Program-made: the position numbers and the translations under genes
The notes under the pieces: generated by a model
Told to the model about the DNA's origin: nothing
The model's input: only the letters and a program-made list of their open reading frames with translations
The model's database searches: none
NCBI GenBank assembly: GCA_964453155.1
Contig: CAYVQU010000117.1
Location: 1-16,735 of the forward strand
Origin: CAYVQU01 sp964453155
GTDB lineage: Bacteria; Chloroflexota; Anaerolineae; Anaerolineales; UBA11858
Reading direction: 5' to 3'
Length of the DNA stretch: 16,735 bases
Shown here: piece after piece, positions 1 through 6,451 of the stretch
Position numbering within the stretch: position 1 is the stretch's first letter
Layout: every line of letters starts with the position of its first letter

Positions 1-68
1 TCTGTTGATGGTTTACTTTATAAATCCGGAACGATGTTTTGATGTATCACAGGTAGGTTCTACGAAAA

Positions 69-101
69 AAGAGAATGTCACTTTCAAAGTGACATTCTCT
101 T
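69..101. terminator. Perfect inverted repeat, terminator-like hairpin
   Basis: Bases 69-84 and 86-101 are perfect reverse complements around a single central C at 85. As RNA this folds into a 13 bp stem (AAGAGAATGTCAC on the left arm) with a 7-base TTTCAAA loop. On the minus strand the stem runs into a T tract (the A run at 65-70), the classic look of an intrinsic terminator. On the plus strand the tail is only TTGACTTT, so termination there would be weaker. No minus-strand gene lies to the right, so the likely roles are ending an upstream + gene, blocking antisense transcription, or insulating the dcw promoter. Bases 1-68 show no gene I can recognise. Confidence 0.6.
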
Positions 102-169
102 GACTTTAAGCGAACCCGCTGCCAAATGCAAAGAAATCGTAACGATGAATCTAAATCGGACAAATCCAC

Positions 170-198
170 TTGCATTTAGTGGGGAGTTCGGATATACT
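170..198 (+). promoter_or_regulatory. Sigma70-type promoter of the dcw operon
   Basis: A -35 element TTGCAT (170-175) and a -10 element TATACT (193-198) are separated by exactly 17 bases. Each differs from consensus at one or two positions. Transcription would start near 205, giving a leader of about 75 bases before the mraZ ATG at 280. It is the only strong promoter I see ahead of the cluster, and the following genes are too tightly packed to need others. The GTGG boxes overlapping it suggest repression by MraZ. Confidence 0.7.
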
Positions 199-224
199 GT
201 GGTATATAGTGGTACAAAGTGTTA
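179..224 (+). promoter_or_regulatory. Putative MraZ operator: GTGG boxes at 10-base spacing
   Basis: Boxes GTGGGG (179), GTGGTA (199), GTGGTA (209) and GTGTTA (219) fall on an exact 10-base period, with a degenerate CGGATA at the 189 position. The last box is preceded by AAA, giving AAAGTGT. MraZ proteins are known to bind arrays of short TGGG- or AAAGTG-type repeats spaced 10 bases apart just upstream of their own gene. Here the array covers the -10 element and the expected start site, which fits autorepression. The binding itself is inferred. Confidence 0.72.
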
Positions 225-230
225 TGAAAT

Positions 231-254
231 GGAGCGCCGGTCAACCGGCGTTCT
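231..254 (+). promoter_or_regulatory. GC-rich hairpin in the mraZ leader
   Basis: Bases 232-240 pair with 245-253 around a TCAA tetraloop; one pair is G-U, and a further terminal G-U pair (231/254) is possible. The core GCGCCGG/CCGGCGT is very stable for its length. It lies between the predicted transcription start and the mraZ ATG at 280. The sequence after it (CTGTGGTTAATTTG) is T-rich but interrupted, so it is at best a weak attenuator. It may instead affect leader stability or translation of mraZ. Confidence 0.5.
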
Positions 255-279
255 GTGGTTAATTTGTAAAGTAGAACAA

Positions 280-708
280 ATGTTTCTGGGTCATTTCACG
301 CACAAGATTGATGATAAAGGGCGCTTTTCCATTCCGGCGAAATTTCGCGAGGAATTGGGGACCGGTGGCTTTTTGACCCAGGGCTTTGACGGTAATCTCC
401 GGCTGTTATCTGCTGCTGATTTTCAAAAACTCGAAGATTTTGTCAACAGCATGAATCAGGCTGATAAAAAGACCCGAAATTTACGGCGCTTTTTGTTCGC
501 CAATGCCAGTCGGGTTGAGTTTGACCGTAATGGTCGCATCTCAGTGGTTAAATTTTTACAAGATTTTGCTGAAATTGTCAATAATGGCACCGCGGTAATC
601 GTTGGTGTAGGGGCTGAAATCGAGATCTGGTCGCCGGATAATTGGGATAAGAAGCAAGCAGAACTTCAAGACCCCGAGCAATTTGGCGATCTCAATATTA
701 CCCTCTAG
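280..708 (+). CDS. mraZ: Transcriptional regulator MraZ
   Basis: MraZ is a DNA-binding protein of the SpoVT/AbrB-like fold that forms ring-shaped oligomers and controls the dcw operon it heads. The 142-residue product has the expected length and two half-domains: DDKGR followed by SIPAKFREEL (residues 11-26), and DRNGR (82-86) ending in the typical VIVGVGAEIEIW (97-107 region). The second half reads RISVVKFLQDFAEI where most family members have an IP pair, a mild divergence. The reading frame is open back to base 100, but the family N-terminus (MFLGHFTHKIDDKGR) begins at 280, and a longer start would run across the promoter and operator. No strong Shine-Dalgarno is visible before 280. It is followed by rsmH after 54 bases containing a hairpin. 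Confidence 0.95.
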   Translation: MFLGHFTHKIDDKGRFSIPAKFREELGTGGFLTQGFDGNLRLLSAADFQKLEDFVNSMNQADKKTRNLRRFLFANASRVEFDRNGRISVVKFLQDFAEIVNNGTAVIVGVGAEIEIWSPDNWDKKQAELQDPEQFGDLNITL

Positions 709-717
709 TCGGTTTAT

Positions 718-749
718 CGCCTGGCCTGAATGCCTTCGCAGGCCAGGCG
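718..749 (+). promoter_or_regulatory. Strong hairpin abutting the rsmH ribosome binding site
   Basis: CGCCTGGCCTG (718-728) and CAGGCCAGGCG (739-749) are perfect 11-base complements around a 10-base loop (AATGCCTTCG). The stem has nine G-C pairs. The last base of the right arm, G749, is also the first base of the rsmH Shine-Dalgarno GGAGG (749-753). No T tract follows, so it is not a standard terminator. It could modulate rsmH translation, protect or define an RNA end between mraZ and rsmH, or uncouple their expression. Confidence 0.65.
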
Positions 750-762
750 GAGGCCCTACCCC

Positions 763-1677
763 ATGTCTCACCTTTCGGTTCTTTACCACGAAACCATAGC
801 CGCTTTAGCGCCGAAAGCTGGCGGTCGATATATTGATGGGACGGTTGGAGCGGGGGGGCACGCTCTTGGAATTCTAGAAATGAGTAGTCCAACTGGGCAG
901 TTATTGGGGTTAGACCTTGATCCCCAAGCCTTAGCTTTGGCCCGTGAAAAATTGGCTCCGTTTGGATCCCGGGCAATTCTTAGACAGGCCTCCTACATCT
1001 CAATGGTAGATCAAATGGGTGCTCTGGGATGGCCCGCAGTCGATGGAATTATCATTGATTTAGGCGTATCGTCCATGCAATTGGATACGGCCCAACGAGG
1101 CTTTTCATTTCGGGCTGAAGCTCCATTAGACATGCGTTTTAATCCGGATGGGCATGTGACCGCTGCCGATTTGGTCAATGGGTTATCGGAGCGGGAATTG
1201 GCCGATATTCTATACCAATATGGTGAGGAACGGAAATCTCGTCAAATTGCCCGGGCAATTATCGCCCAGCGACCGGTGCGGACTACGAAAGAATTGGCTG
1301 ATATTGTCCTCAGGGTAATCCGCCCGAAAAGAGGTCAGGCCCATCCGGCGACGCGCACCTTCCAAGCATTGCGTATCGCTACCAATGATGAGTTGCTGGC
1401 AGTTGAGGCTGTATTACCGCTAGCCGTTGAGTCTCTGGCATCTGGTGGTCGCTTAGCGATCATCGCCTTTCATTCTTTGGAAGATCGATTAGTAAAGCGT
1501 TTCTTCCGCCAAGAAAGCCAGGATTGTATTTGCCCTCCGAGACAGCCTGTTTGTAACTGTGACCATAAAGCGGCTTTGCGAGCAATAACTCGCCGGCCTA
1601 TCCGGCCAGAGGATTTTGAAATCCAAACCAATCCTCGGGCGCGGAGTGCGAAGCTCCGGGTTGCAGAGAAGTTGTAG
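763..1677 (+). CDS. rsmH: 16S rRNA (cytosine1402-N4)-methyltransferase RsmH
   Basis: RsmH (MraW) transfers a methyl group from S-adenosylmethionine to N4 of C1402 in the P site of 16S rRNA. The 304-residue product shows the SAM-binding loop DGTVGAGGHA (25-34), the acidic LDLDP (50-54), IDLGVSSMQLD (98-108), HPATRTFQALRIATNDE (184-200) and AFHSLEDR (215-222), all family signatures. A CxC-PPRQPV-CxC cluster (C235, C237, C244, C246) sits in the usual place and may bind metal. The frame is open from an ATG at 730, but that ATG lies inside a hairpin and lacks a ribosome site; the ATG at 763 has GGAGG nine bases upstream and gives the family N-terminus (HLSVLYHET). It is the second gene of the operon, as in most dcw clusters. 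Confidence 0.96.
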   Translation: MSHLSVLYHETIAALAPKAGGRYIDGTVGAGGHALGILEMSSPTGQLLGLDLDPQALALAREKLAPFGSRAILRQASYISMVDQMGALGWPAVDGIIIDLGVSSMQLDTAQRGFSFRAEAPLDMRFNPDGHVTAADLVNGLSERELADILYQYGEERKSRQIARAIIAQRPVRTTKELADIVLRVIRPKRGQAHPATRTFQALRIATNDELLAVEAVLPLAVESLASGGRLAIIAFHSLEDRLVKRFFRQESQDCICPPRQPVCNCDHKAALRAITRRPIRPEDFEIQTNPRARSAKLRVAEKL

Positions 1678-1710
1678 CATGGCATAAGACTTGCAAATAT
1701 AGGGTTCATT

Positions 1711-2244
1711 ATGACCGAACTAACTCGTAACGAACCCCAACTCATTCGTAATACTCAAATCTTTATGGATCGAGTTCAGAAATTCACTCAAGCGTATTCC
1801 CAAACCCCTTGGCGGCGCCAGGTGGGTTTCATTGGTGTATTTTTGGCCGGTTTAGTGATTTTTGCCTTCATAGCTGGGATCTACCTCAATGTTTCCAATC
1901 GGGCAATTTTGGTCGGCCGTCAAATCCATTCGGATTATGCCAGCATTTTGAAATTGGAACGCGAGATCGAGGATTTACGGACTGATCTGGCAGAATTAAC
2001 TTCTGCGACAACGATGGAAAAAAGGGCTTACGAGTTAGGATTTCGTCCCGCCAGGGCAGATGAAATCCTCTATATCGAGGTTCCCGAGTACGATGGTCGG
2101 CAGCAAATTGCCATGGCTCCTGCCATGCAAGCGTTTGAATCGTCCAGTCCCAACCTGGCACCCGAATTCACACAGTCTCTGTTCGATTGGATTCAAGGAC
2201 AACTTTCTATTCCACCAGTCTCAATTGAGAGTCTTACACCATGA
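1711..2244 (+). CDS. ftsL: FtsL/DivIC-like septum formation protein
   Basis: This is a bitopic membrane protein expected to join FtsQ and a DivIC/FtsB partner in the divisome core that activates FtsW-FtsI. The 177 residues comprise a cytoplasmic N-terminus (1-38), one transmembrane helix (about 39-59), a heptad-like coiled coil (about 66-98), and an MEKRAYELGFRPARADEILYI segment (102-122) resembling the conserved end of FtsL/DivIC proteins. A further 50-residue tail is unusual, since typical FtsL is about 100-120 residues. An AGGG six bases before the ATG is a partial Shine-Dalgarno. The stop codon overlaps the ftsI start (ATGA). FtsL sequences drift fast, so the call rests on topology, the LGF motif and position between rsmH and ftsI; DivIC or FtsB is the alternative name. 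Confidence 0.78.
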   Translation: MTELTRNEPQLIRNTQIFMDRVQKFTQAYSQTPWRRQVGFIGVFLAGLVIFAFIAGIYLNVSNRAILVGRQIHSDYASILKLEREIEDLRTDLAELTSATTMEKRAYELGFRPARADEILYIEVPEYDGRQQIAMAPAMQAFESSSPNLAPEFTQSLFDWIQGQLSIPPVSIESLTP

Positions 2245-4004
2245 AAGCCGCAATTATCCACCGCTACACTACGATTGGGGCCGTATTTACCCTGGTCGCG
2301 TTTTTGATTATTGGGCGGACAATTAGCATTCAAATCGGACCCCAAAAAGAAGCATTTCGCGATATTGGCGATGGTGGAGCAGGCGGTCTCGATACGTTGG
2401 TTCCGGTGCGTGGACAGATATTCGATCGCTGGGGGCATTTGTTAGCGGGAAATGAAACGATTTATGAGATTGGGGTGGATTTGAGGTATGACTATAATCC
2501 CGAAACAATCGCCCTCGCTGCGAGCGTGGTACTCGATTTGGATTATGTTGAAACCTATGAAATTCTATTGAACCCCCCTGAAGGTTTGCAGCATTATGTC
2601 TTGGACAAGTTCGGTTCTGCTGAAGAGACAGATCAACTCCGGACCTGGAAGGAAGAAATTAAAGCGAATCCTTACGGAAATGGAACCAGCTCAGACGGAA
2701 AACTGCACAGTCTCCGTGGTTTAGTATTTAATCCGACCCTTAAACGCACTTATCCTGAGAAGAATTTAGCCTCCAATGTTTTAGGTTTTGTCAATTTGGA
2801 ACCGAAAACTTATCAAGGGGTTGAGGGCTATTTTGATGAACTGCTCACCGGCGTCAAAAAAACGGCTTGGTTTCCCGTCGACCCAAACCGGATGTCAGAA
2901 ATGCCGACCACCTCAGATGGCGCCAGTCTGATCTTGACGATTGATCGCGAGATTCAGGCCATGGTTGAGTCTGTTTTGGATAGTGCTATCCAGCAAAACG
3001 GGGCTTATGGCGGCACCATTGTAATAATGCACCCCGAGACAGGCGAAGTATTGGCAATGTCTTCGGCCCCTCGCATCGATATTAATAAATCCTGGCAGGC
3101 CGACGCTGTCTTTGCGGATGATCAGAATTTTAACCTGGCCATTCACAGCTACGAACCCGGGTCGGTGTTCAAAGTCATCACGATGGCCGCGGCCCTGGAT
3201 AGTGGTACTGTAGCCCCCGATACAACTTTCGTAGATACCGGAATGATCATGGTTGGTGGGGTTCCGATTTACAACTGGGATCGGGGTGCCTGGGGCCCGG
3301 TGACGATGGTTGGTTGTATGCAATACTCGCTCAATGTTTGCTTGGCCGATGTTGCGACCCAAATGGGTACTGCAACTTTTTATCAATACTTGCAAGATTT
3401 TGGTTTTGGGCGTCCCACGGGTATTGAGTTAGATATGGAAGTTTCCGGTCATCTTAAAATCCCGGGCGATTCCGATTGGTATGAGTCAGATTTAGGCACG
3501 AACTCTTTTGGACAGGGTATTTCAGTAACACCGGTTCAGATGTTGATGGCGATTTCAGCCCTGGCCAACGAAGGTCAAATGGTCGTCCCTCGGGTTGTGA
3601 AAGCCGTTGTTGACCGAGATCGGCAGTATAATACTTCGCCACAAATTGCTGGCAATCCCATCTCTGCTGAAACGAGCCGCACGATTACTGAAATGCTGGC
3701 AACTTCTTTAGAGGAAGAAGCCTCTACTGCTTTGATCGAGGGGTATCGGGTAGCTGGGAAGACCGGTACCGCTGAAATTCCAACCCCCAACGGTTATACC
3801 CTGGATTTAACCAATACCTCGTTTGTAGGTTGGGGCCCGGTTGATGATCCCCAATTTATAGTTTATGTTTGGCTCGAAAAACCACAGAGTTCCCAATGGG
3901 GTTCAGAAGTCGCCGCCCCGATTTTTAGTGAGATTGTACACCGCCTGGTCGTCTTGCTGAACCTGCCACCCGATCACGTTCGGCAGGCAATGGCAGCCGA
4001 ATAA
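2241..4004 (+). CDS. ftsI: Class B penicillin-binding protein (FtsI/PBP2-type transpeptidase)
   Basis: This septal D,D-transpeptidase cross-links peptidoglycan made by FtsW. The 587 residues begin with a single membrane anchor (about 11-30), followed by a PBP dimerisation domain containing VPVRGQIFDRWG (54-65) and a transpeptidase domain from about 230. The three active-site motifs are intact: SVFK (nucleophile S308, K311), SLN (363-365) and KTGT (507-510). There are no C-terminal PASTA repeats, unlike SpoVD or many Gram-positive PBPs. It starts at an ATGA overlap with the ftsL-like gene, implying translational coupling. Only four bases separate it from murF, so murE, which usually follows ftsI, is absent. 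SpoVD is a possible name by homology but nothing suggests sporulation. Confidence 0.95.
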   Translation: MKAAIIHRYTTIGAVFTLVAFLIIGRTISIQIGPQKEAFRDIGDGGAGGLDTLVPVRGQIFDRWGHLLAGNETIYEIGVDLRYDYNPETIALAASVVLDLDYVETYEILLNPPEGLQHYVLDKFGSAEETDQLRTWKEEIKANPYGNGTSSDGKLHSLRGLVFNPTLKRTYPEKNLASNVLGFVNLEPKTYQGVEGYFDELLTGVKKTAWFPVDPNRMSEMPTTSDGASLILTIDREIQAMVESVLDSAIQQNGAYGGTIVIMHPETGEVLAMSSAPRIDINKSWQADAVFADDQNFNLAIHSYEPGSVFKVITMAAALDSGTVAPDTTFVDTGMIMVGGVPIYNWDRGAWGPVTMVGCMQYSLNVCLADVATQMGTATFYQYLQDFGFGRPTGIELDMEVSGHLKIPGDSDWYESDLGTNSFGQGISVTPVQMLMAISALANEGQMVVPRVVKAVVDRDRQYNTSPQIAGNPISAETSRTITEMLATSLEEEASTALIEGYRVAGKTGTAEIPTPNGYTLDLTNTSFVGWGPVDDPQFIVYVWLEKPQSSQWGSEVAAPIFSEIVHRLVVLLNLPPDHVRQAMAAE

Positions 4005-4008
4005 GAAG

Positions 4009-5439
4009 ATGAGCAATAGACTTACTTTCGCCGATATTATCGAAGCGCTGACTGGCGCGCGGCCCTCCTGGGCAACTCAGGCGATTTCGGACGCCGTAAT
4101 TGACTCTCGCCAAGCCATCTCAGGTTCCTTATTTGTGGCCTTGCCAGGTGAAAAAGTTGATGGCCATGATTTTGTGACCGATGCTTTCAATCGCGGGGCC
4201 AGTTTTGCCCTGGTTGACCGCGATATTGAGACCTCGGCCCCTATTCTGGATTTACGGGATGCTGCTGGTTTAGCTGAAATTTCTCCCTCTGGAGATCACT
4301 GTGCACTTCGAGTTACTGATAGTTTAACAGCCCTCCAGCAGATTGCTCGTTTTTGGCGGCAACAACTTGATTTGCAGGTGATTGGAATCACTGGTAGTGT
4401 CGGAAAATCGACCACCAAAGAAGTCGTTGCTGCAGTTTTAGACCAAAATCGTCCCACACTAAAAAATATCGGTAATCTTAACAATGAAATTGGATTGCCG
4501 CTCACCATATTAAGGTTACAACGAGGGCACCGGTTCGCCGTTCTAGAGATGGGATTTTATGTTCCTGGTGAGATTGAGTTTCTCTGTGAGATCGCCCAAC
4601 CCCATATTGGCGTGCTCACTAATATTGGCACTGTCCACGCCGAACGGGCCGGGAGCCAGGAAGCCATCGCGCGGGGTAAATCAGAATTGGTTCAGGCTCT
4701 TCCTGCTAACCCTGAGGGGGTAGCCATCCTCAATTACGATGACTCTTGGGTGCGTGATATGGCCGCTAAAACCCAGGCCAAAGTTTTCTTCTATGGCCTG
4801 GAAGCCGGCGCAGATTTGTGGGCCGATCAGGTTGAAGGATTGGGATTAGACGGTATCCGTTTCCGACTGCATTATGGCCATGAAATGTTTCATTTAAAAG
4901 TTCCCCTGATCGGCCGCCATTCAGTCCACACGGCGTTACGGGCGACCGCCGTGGGGTTGGTTTTGGGATTAACCTGGGATGAGATCATAGCCGGATTACG
5001 TTCCGAACAAGCCCAACTGCGACTAGTGGCCGTCCGCAGCAAATGTGGCGCATTGTTGTTGGATGATACCTACAACGCTTCCCCTCAATCAACCCTGGCG
5101 GCCTTAAATTTATTAGCTGAAATGTCCGGCCGGAAAATTGCCGTTTTAGGTGATATGCTGGAATTAGGACAATATGAGCGTTTAGGGCATGAGAAAGTTG
5201 GCGGACGCGCGGCCGAAGTAGCTGATGAGATTATCACAGTTGGGCACCGGGCCAAGATCATTGCCAAATCTGCTCGAAAAAACAATTTTCCACCTCAGAA
5301 AATGTCTGAGTTCGAGCGTAGTGAACAAGTGATTGCTTATTTGGAAAATTATTTAGAAACTACTGATGTGGTATTGGTCAAAGGCTCACGGGGAATGAGT
5401 ATGGATCAGATTGTTGCCAGTTTGGAGGCCCACGAATGA
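4009..5439 (+). CDS. murF: UDP-N-acetylmuramoyl-tripeptide--D-alanyl-D-alanine ligase MurF
   Basis: MurF uses ATP to add the D-Ala-D-Ala dipeptide, made by Ddl in this same cluster, to UDP-MurNAc-tripeptide. The 476-residue length fits the family. The N-terminal domain has IDSRQAISGSLFVALPGEKVDG (31-52); the central domain has the P-loop GSVGKSTTKE (129-138) and GNLNNEIGLP (155-164), a combination that separates MurF from MurC, D and E; the C-terminal domain has DDTYNASPQS (near 350-362). The ATG follows the ftsI stop by four bases, with AAGAAG giving only a weak ribosome site. The stop overlaps the mraY start by ATGA. With murE absent, this is the only ligase between ftsI and mraY. Confidence 0.96.
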   Translation: MSNRLTFADIIEALTGARPSWATQAISDAVIDSRQAISGSLFVALPGEKVDGHDFVTDAFNRGASFALVDRDIETSAPILDLRDAAGLAEISPSGDHCALRVTDSLTALQQIARFWRQQLDLQVIGITGSVGKSTTKEVVAAVLDQNRPTLKNIGNLNNEIGLPLTILRLQRGHRFAVLEMGFYVPGEIEFLCEIAQPHIGVLTNIGTVHAERAGSQEAIARGKSELVQALPANPEGVAILNYDDSWVRDMAAKTQAKVFFYGLEAGADLWADQVEGLGLDGIRFRLHYGHEMFHLKVPLIGRHSVHTALRATAVGLVLGLTWDEIIAGLRSEQAQLRLVAVRSKCGALLLDDTYNASPQSTLAALNLLAEMSGRKIAVLGDMLELGQYERLGHEKVGGRAAEVADEIITVGHRAKIIAKSARKNNFPPQKMSEFERSEQVIAYLENYLETTDVVLVKGSRGMSMDQIVASLEAHE

Positions 5440-6446
5440 CCCAAACATCAATGGCTTTAACCCTGGCCGGATTCAGCTTCATGATGACTGTGATTTGGGG
5501 CACTCCCTTATTGCGCGTGTTATTGTTCTTAAAAATTGGTGAAACCATCCGGGTTGATGGTCCTGAACGCCATTTTGCCAAGTTAGGGACCCCCACAATG
5601 GGGGGCGTGTTGATTATTATTCCAGTCGTATTGATTACGGTGTTATTGAATGCAGCTTCTTATATCGGCGAAACCCAAGTCTTGGGTCGATCTGTTTTTC
5701 TGCCATTGGGTGTGATTCTGGGGTTTGCCGTATTAGGCGCGGCCGATGACTGGGAAGGATTGCGCGGCCGTCGCCGGGGTGAGGGGATGCGGGCCAGAAC
5801 TAAATTTGTATTTCAATGGCTAATCGCATTTGCTGCTGCTTATGGCCTATACCAAATCTTGGATGCCCCTCACCTATATCTGCCAGGTTTTCAGATCGAA
5901 TTTCGAATTGGGTGGTGGTATATCCCGATTGCCGCGTTTATTATTGTGGCAACTTCAAATGCTGTCAACCTGACCGACGGTCTCGATGGCTTAGCCGGAT
6001 TGATTTCCGCAACCGCGTTTGCTGCTTATGGGGCGATTGCTCTTTTACAGGGGCAACTCTTCCTGGCCCGGTTCTGTTTCACCCTCTTAGGGGCTTTGTT
6101 TGGTTTTTTGTGGTTTAACGTCCACCCCGCCCAATTATTTATGGGTGATACTGGTTCGTTGGCCTTGGGGGGAGGTTTAGCTGTGATAGCGTTGATGACG
6201 GGTCAATGGGCCGTGCTCCCCATTATTGCGATCATCCCCTTCGGGGTAACCTTGAGTTCGATGATCCAGGTGACTTATTTCAAGATCACCAAACGGATAT
6301 TTGGCGAAGGTCGGCGAGTGTTTAAGATGGCGCCCATCCATCATCATTTTGAGTTATCTGGCTGGAGTGAGACTCAAGTTGTCCAGCGGTTTTGGTTGAT
6401 CGGTTTGATGGCCGCCATGATCGGTGTGGCCTTTGCGGTGTTCTAA
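5436..6446 (+). CDS. mraY: Phospho-N-acetylmuramoyl-pentapeptide-transferase MraY
   Basis: MraY is the polytopic membrane enzyme that moves phospho-MurNAc-pentapeptide from UDP to undecaprenyl phosphate, making lipid I. The 336 residues contain GTPTMGG (51-57), the Asp pair D104-D105, NLTDGLDGLAG (178-188, catalytic-loop aspartates D181 and D184), MGDTGS (236-241) and the IHHHFE cytoplasmic loop (301-306, three histidines). About ten hydrophobic segments are visible, as expected. It starts at an ATGA overlap with murF, and murD follows after five bases. Length and motifs are entirely standard. The known uridine antibiotic target residues were not assessed individually. Confidence 0.97.
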   Translation: MTQTSMALTLAGFSFMMTVIWGTPLLRVLLFLKIGETIRVDGPERHFAKLGTPTMGGVLIIIPVVLITVLLNAASYIGETQVLGRSVFLPLGVILGFAVLGAADDWEGLRGRRRGEGMRARTKFVFQWLIAFAAAYGLYQILDAPHLYLPGFQIEFRIGWWYIPIAAFIIVATSNAVNLTDGLDGLAGLISATAFAAYGAIALLQGQLFLARFCFTLLGALFGFLWFNVHPAQLFMGDTGSLALGGGLAVIALMTGQWAVLPIIAIIPFGVTLSSMIQVTYFKITKRIFGEGRRVFKMAPIHHHFELSGWSETQVVQRFWLIGLMAAMIGVAFAVF

Positions 6447-6451
6447 GTCGT

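Noticed and set aside
1..42. Possible 3' end of an upstream + strand gene (14 open codons to a TGA at 40-42)
   Set aside because: Too short to recognise, and a second frame is also open through this stretch, so no coding call can be made.
100..279. N-terminal extension of mraZ starting at an upstream in-frame TTG or similar codon near 100
   Set aside because: It would run through the promoter, the MraZ boxes and part of the upstream hairpin, and the MraZ family N-terminus begins at 280.
730..762. Earlier ATG for rsmH at 730
   Set aside because: It lies in a hairpin loop, has no ribosome site, and the ATG at 763 has GGAGG and the family N-terminus.
2913..3395. 160-codon open frame on the minus strand inside ftsI
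   Set aside because: It lies entirely opposite the transpeptidase domain and shows no recognisable protein motif.
6392..6451. Earlier in-frame start for murD inside mraY
   Set aside because: The extra 20 residues do not resemble MurD, and the ATG at 6452 sits just after the mraY stop.
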